Shown piece by piece: positions 57,570 to 64,000 of a stretch of 64,000 nt of DNA. The stretch is from assembly GCA_034401795.1 (NCBI GenBank), contig CM067370.1, forward strand, positions 59,135,333-59,199,332, in the 5' to 3' direction. A program made the position numbers and the translations under genes. Position 1 is the first letter of the stretch. Every line of letters starts with the position of its first letter. Origin of the DNA: Chaetoderma sp. LZ-2023a. Taxonomy: Eukaryota > Mollusca > Caudofoveata > Chaetodermatida > Chaetodermatidae. The notes below the pieces were generated by a model. That model ran no database searches, had not been told where the DNA came from, and saw only the letters and a program-made list of their open reading frames with translations.

Positions 57570-58115
57570 AGCACGCCCAGTGAAGATGCACATTAATGTA
57601 CTCAATCAATCAATCCATACAACAATATTATAGTAGCATGCATGAGAGCAACTTCAAGCATAGCAATGCTAGTACAGACTAAAGCATGACCATAAACTGA
57701 TACTGTTACGGATAAATTATAATTAAACTATGTATAAATAAAATGAGAGCAACTTCAAGCATAGCAATGCTAGTATAGACTAAAGCATGACCATAAACTG
57801 ATACTGTTACGGATAAATTATAATTAAACAATATGTATAAATAGCACGCCCAGTGAAGATGCACATTAATGTACTCAATCAATCAATCCATACAACAATA
57901 TTATAGTAGCATGCATGAGAGCAACTTCAAGCATAGCAATGCTAGTACAGACTAAAGCATGACCATAAACTGATACTGTTACGGATAAATTATAATTAAA
58001 CTATGTATAAATAAAATGAGAGCAACTTCAAGCATAGCAATGCTAGTATAGACTAAAGCATGACCATAAACTGATACTGTTACGGATAAATTATAATTAA
58101 ACAATATGTATAAAT
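57570..58115. repeat. Two-level (nested) tandem duplication, 273 bp outer and 102 bp inner
   Basis: AGCACGCCCAGTGAAGATGC starts at 57,570 and 57,843. Within each outer copy, GAGAGCAACTTCAAGCATAG occurs twice (57,643 and 57,745; 57,917 and 58,018). The first inner copy always has GTACAG and AACTATG. The second always has GTATAG and AACAATATG. So the inner duplication came first and the pair was then duplicated. Copies are nearly identical, hence recent. Confidence 0.9.
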
Positions 58116-60939
<2,824 letters not shown>

Positions 60940-62140
60940 CTAACTGTAATGCCGTTTATGTATCGGCTTTAAGATATTTAAATGGTGATAACTCTGTAAT
61001 GAATAATTTTGTGGTCGCGAAAAAAGCATATGCCCAGTTGTACATGATACTGTTATTGTCGACAAAATTTAAGTTAATCCATTGAGACCTCTAGGAGTTC
61101 GTTGACAAGAAATGATTGTCAGAGATGGACGGACCGACAGGGACATACATACATTTTGGACAGGCATATGGACGTACAGGTATAGGGATAGCACATGTAC
61201 ACCTTCACGTGCTAATGATAACACTTACTAAGTTTCAAAAGAATCGGAGCTAAACTGTAGGAGTTGCGTTGACAAGAAATGATTGGCAATGCAGTTTATG
61301 TATTAGTTTTAAGATTAAAGGGTGATAACTTTGCAGTGAATAATTTTTTGCCCGTGAAAAAAGCACGTGTACATCTGCACATGAAACTAATAATGTGGAT
61401 GAAACTAAGTTAATCAATTGAGACCTCTAGGAGTTGCGTTGACAACAAATGATTGTCAGAGATGGATGGACCGAGACGGCCATAGACACATTTTGGACAG
61501 ATGGATGGACCTACAGGTATACGGATAGCACATCTTCACATGATAATGATAACACTTACCAAGTTTAAAAGGAATCGGAGATAAACTGTAGGAGTTGCGT
61601 TTACATGAAATGATTGGCAATGCAGTTTATGTATCAGCTTTAAGATATTTAATGGGGGATAACTCTGTAATGACCGATTTTTTGGCCGCGAAAAAAGCAC
61701 AAGCACATGATACCAATAATGTGGAAGAAATTTAAAGTTAATCCATTGAGACCTCTAGGAGTTGCGTTGACAAGTAATGATTGTTAGAGATGGATGGACG
61801 GATGGACTGACATACATACATTGGACAGATGGATGGATGTACAGATATACGGATAACAAATGCGCACCTTCACGTGGTATTGGTAACACTGTTTCAAAGT
61901 AATTGGAGCTAAACTGTAGGAGGAGTTGCGCCGCCAAGGAATGATTAGCAATGCCGGGTATGTATCGGCTTTAAGATATTTAAAGGGGGATAACTCTGAA
62001 TAATTTTTTGGTCACAAAAAAGAACAGGCGCACGATATGGAGGGGGACAAACTTTAAGTTAATCCATTGAGACCTCTAGGAGTAGTTGCCTTGACAACAC
62101 GGGGACAGACAGATGGACATGCTAAATGTTCTGTGTGGAG
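60940..62140. repeat. About 335-bp tandem repeat, about 3.6 copies
   Basis: GTTTATGTATCGGCTTTAAG recurs near 60,955, 61,287, 61,625 and 61,958. It is followed by GGTGATAACTCTG(TA)ATGA, GCGAAAAAAGCAC, AGTTAATCCATTGAGACCTC and TAGGAGTTGCGTTGACAAGA. Copies are moderately diverged. GGACGGACCGACAG-type runs occur in each unit. Confidence 0.85.
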
Positions 62141-62499
62141 TAAATTAATTTTCAAATTTTTTTGCCATTTTCTAATCATTAAAATTTTGTTGTTGAAATA
62201 AGTTAAATTTAAGTCTATACTTCAGACTGTAACGCCCCAGGCACCCCTTACTTTACCAATAGTATATCTGGCAATGCTAAGTGATTATAAAAATATATAT
62301 AAATTAAATCGCCATATGACCTGTGACGATTTTCTTTTGCAATATTACTGTATTTAGTGGGTGGGCAAGCTGCCAATCATCAATGCGTATACTGGTACTG
62401 TATTTCACAACACAAATATACCTGCAATACACACACGGCTAGCAGCTAAAGGAAGAGCACTTGCAGGCAAATTTTTGTTATTGCCATTGCTAATGTATG

Positions 62500-63543
62500 G
62501 GGCGGCCTGGGCCGTTACAGTCTGGAATAAGCAGGGCGGCCTGGGCCGTTACAGTCTGGAATAAGCAGGGCGGCCTGGGCCGTTACAGTCTGGAATAAGC
62601 AGGGCGGCCTGGGCCGTTACAGTCTGGAATAAGCAGGGCGGCCTGGGCCGTTACAGTCTGGAATAAGCAGGGCGGCCTGGGCCGTTACAGTCTGGAATAA
62701 GCAGGGCGGCCTGGGCTGTTACAGTCTGGAATAAGCAGGGCGGCCTGGGCCGTTACAGTCTGGAATAAGCAGGGTGGCCTGGGCTGTTACAGTCTGGAGT
62801 GAGCAGGGTAGCCTGGGCTTTTACAGTCTGGAATGAGCAGGATGGCCTGGGCTGTTACAGACTGGAGTGAGCAGGGTGGCCTGGGCTGTTACAGTCTGGA
62901 ATGAGCAGGGTAGCCTGGGCTGTTAGTCCTGTTAGTCTGGAGTGAGCAGGGTGGCCTGGGCTGTTACGGTCTGGAGTGAGCAGGGTGGCCTGGGCTGTTA
63001 CGGTCTGGAGTGAGCAGGGTGGCCTGGGCTGTTACGGTCTGGAGTGAGCAGGGTGGCCTGGGCTGTTACAGTCTGGAGTGAGCAGGGTGGCCTGGGCTGT
63101 TACAGTCTGGAGTGAGCAGGGTGGCCTGGGGCGTTACAGTCTGGAGTGAGCAGGGTGGCCTGGGCTGTTACAGTCTGGAGTGAGCAGAGTGGCCTGGGAC
63201 GTTACAGTCTGGAGTGAGCAGGGTGGCCTGGGACGTTACAGTCTGGAGTGAGCAGGGTGGCCTGGGACGTTACAGTCTGGAGTGAGCAGGGTGGCCTGGG
63301 ACGTTAGTCTGGAGTGAGCAGGGTGGCCTGGGACGTTACAGTCTGGAGTGAGCAGGGTTGCCTGGGCTGTTAGAGTCTGGAGTGAGCAGGGTGGCCTGGG
63401 ACGTTACAGTCTGGAGTGAGCAGGGTGGCCTGGGCTGTTAGAGTCTGGCATGAGCAGGGTGGCCTGGGACGTTACAGTCTGGAGTGAGCAGGGTTGTCTG
63501 GGCTGTTAGTCTGGAGTGAGCAGGGTGGCCTGGGACGTTACAG
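62500..63543. repeat. 34-bp minisatellite, about 30 copies, in Piwi intron
   Basis: The unit is GGGCGGCCTGGGCCGTTACA then GTCTGGAATAAGCA. The proximal block (62,500-62,770) is nearly uniform with GGCGG, GGCCG and AATAAGC. The distal block (62,770-63,543) has GGTGG, GGCTG or GGACG and AGTGAGC. Units with missing ACAG (30 bp) occur near 62,930, 63,305 and 63,508. It stops 102 bp from the donor of Piwi exon E1. The G-rich strand and high CG content contrast with the AT-rich surroundings. Confidence 0.96.
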
Positions 63544-63644
63544 GCAGCAAAGCGTTAAAGAGTTACATGTAAATGAAGGCATTAGCAGGTACAGAAAATC
63601 AGATACAACTTTAAAGGAATTTTGCACTCCCATTACAAACGTAC

Positions 63645-63796
63645 CAGGCCTTTCACAGCATGTTAATTTCTTGATCGCATCATAGCGATCTTTCCGATTA
63701 TTTGGCAATAGACACAGTACCAACTGCGTTGTAGGCATCACCGTTTCACGGAGGGCATTCAGATATGATTCATTTCGATCATTGCTCAACCTAACC
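63645..63796 (-). CDS. piwil1-like: Piwi-like protein, exon E1 of this window (MID domain)
   Basis: The acceptor is GCTGCTCTCTTATTTCTAG and the donor CCTG|GTACGT. It starts with one base completing a codon and ends in phase 1. It encodes VRLSNDRNESYLNALRETVM, then PTTQLVLCLLPNNRKDRYDA, then IKKLTCCERP. The QLVLCLLPNNRKDRYDAIKK stretch is diagnostic of the Piwi MID domain, and its Tyr and Lys line the guide 5'-phosphate pocket. Upstream exons (N domain, PAZ) must lie beyond the right edge of the window; none is recognisable in 63,797-64,000. Confidence 0.95.
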
Positions 63797-63896
63797 CTAG
63801 AAATAAGAGAGCAGCAAATAATCATTTGTCACGTTTTTAGCTCTTTCACCGTTAAATCCAGGCAATAGTAAATTCTTCACAATTTATATCATGTTA

Positions 63897-63982
63897 TGTT
63901 GAATATTTTGAAATTAATATAAGGCAGTAGCTTCCACTTCCCCCCCCCCCACCCCCTTAAATTAATTTTAAAATATTCAACA
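63897..63982. repeat. F2 foldback element
   Basis: GTTGAATATTTTGAAATTAA and TTAATTTTAAAATATTCAAC form the arms, with a C-tract in the loop. Confidence 0.75.
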
Positions 63983-64000
63983 ATTGCCTTGAAAATAAAA

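Noticed and set aside
62361..63685. Open frames through the 34-bp array (GLGRY, W-rich repeats)
   Set aside because: They arise from the minisatellite itself. 34 is not a multiple of 3, so frames do not persist.

Overview
The window looks like animal nuclear DNA from a marine invertebrate, most likely a bivalve or other mollusc. It is AT-rich, has long introns, and is packed with decayed transposons and with short dispersed repeats of a kind I associate with bivalve genomes. The lineage call rests on general familiarity with those repeats and on the protein-family mix, not on a search. Nothing bacterial or viral is evident, and I recognised no rRNA or tRNA gene.

The main host gene is the 3' half of a Piwi-class Argonaute (PIWIL1/Piwi-1 type) on the minus strand. 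It runs from about 63.8 kb down to a stop codon at 29,986 and continues beyond the right edge. Seven consecutive coding exons with matching splice phases give about 330 residues covering the end of the MID domain and the whole PIWI domain. All four expected catalytic-tetrad residues (D, E, D, H) are visible. The exon carrying the first D and the E is present twice in tandem, at 55,662-55,836 and 54,243-54,417. Both copies are 175 nt, start in phase 0 and end in phase 1, and agree at 40 of 58 residues. Including both copies, or neither, shifts the frame into an early stop. The pair therefore has the form of mutually exclusive exons that exchange part of the catalytic centre, and this is the best candidate here for an undescribed system. 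A second host gene is represented by one terminal exon of a rhodanese-like protein at 3,491-3,663 on the plus strand.

Layout: 0-0.5 kb, tail of a DDE transposase. 3.5 kb, rhodanese exon. 3.7-5.7 kb, tandem repeats. 5.7-6.3 kb, Penelope-like debris. 6.5-11.4 kb, a TTAA-bounded inverted-repeat element carrying a broken PIF/Harbinger transposon. 12-17.5 kb, two Penelope-like elements in opposite orientation with a possible hammerhead ribozyme. 17.5-29.9 kb, dispersed repeats, foldback elements and a 40-bp satellite. 30-63.8 kb, the Piwi gene. Its introns hold a nearly intact Tc1 element (35.9-37.5 kb), a 4.3-kb element with long inverted repeats and a PIN/FEN-like ORF (41.5-45.8 kb), a hAT fragment (46.4-47.0 kb), a 34-bp minisatellite (62.5-63.5 kb), and many copies of two foldback families.

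The Piwi pathway normally restrains transposons, so it is notable that this Piwi gene is itself heavily invaded, including by many hairpin-forming repeats that would be transcribed within its introns. Any functional link is inference.
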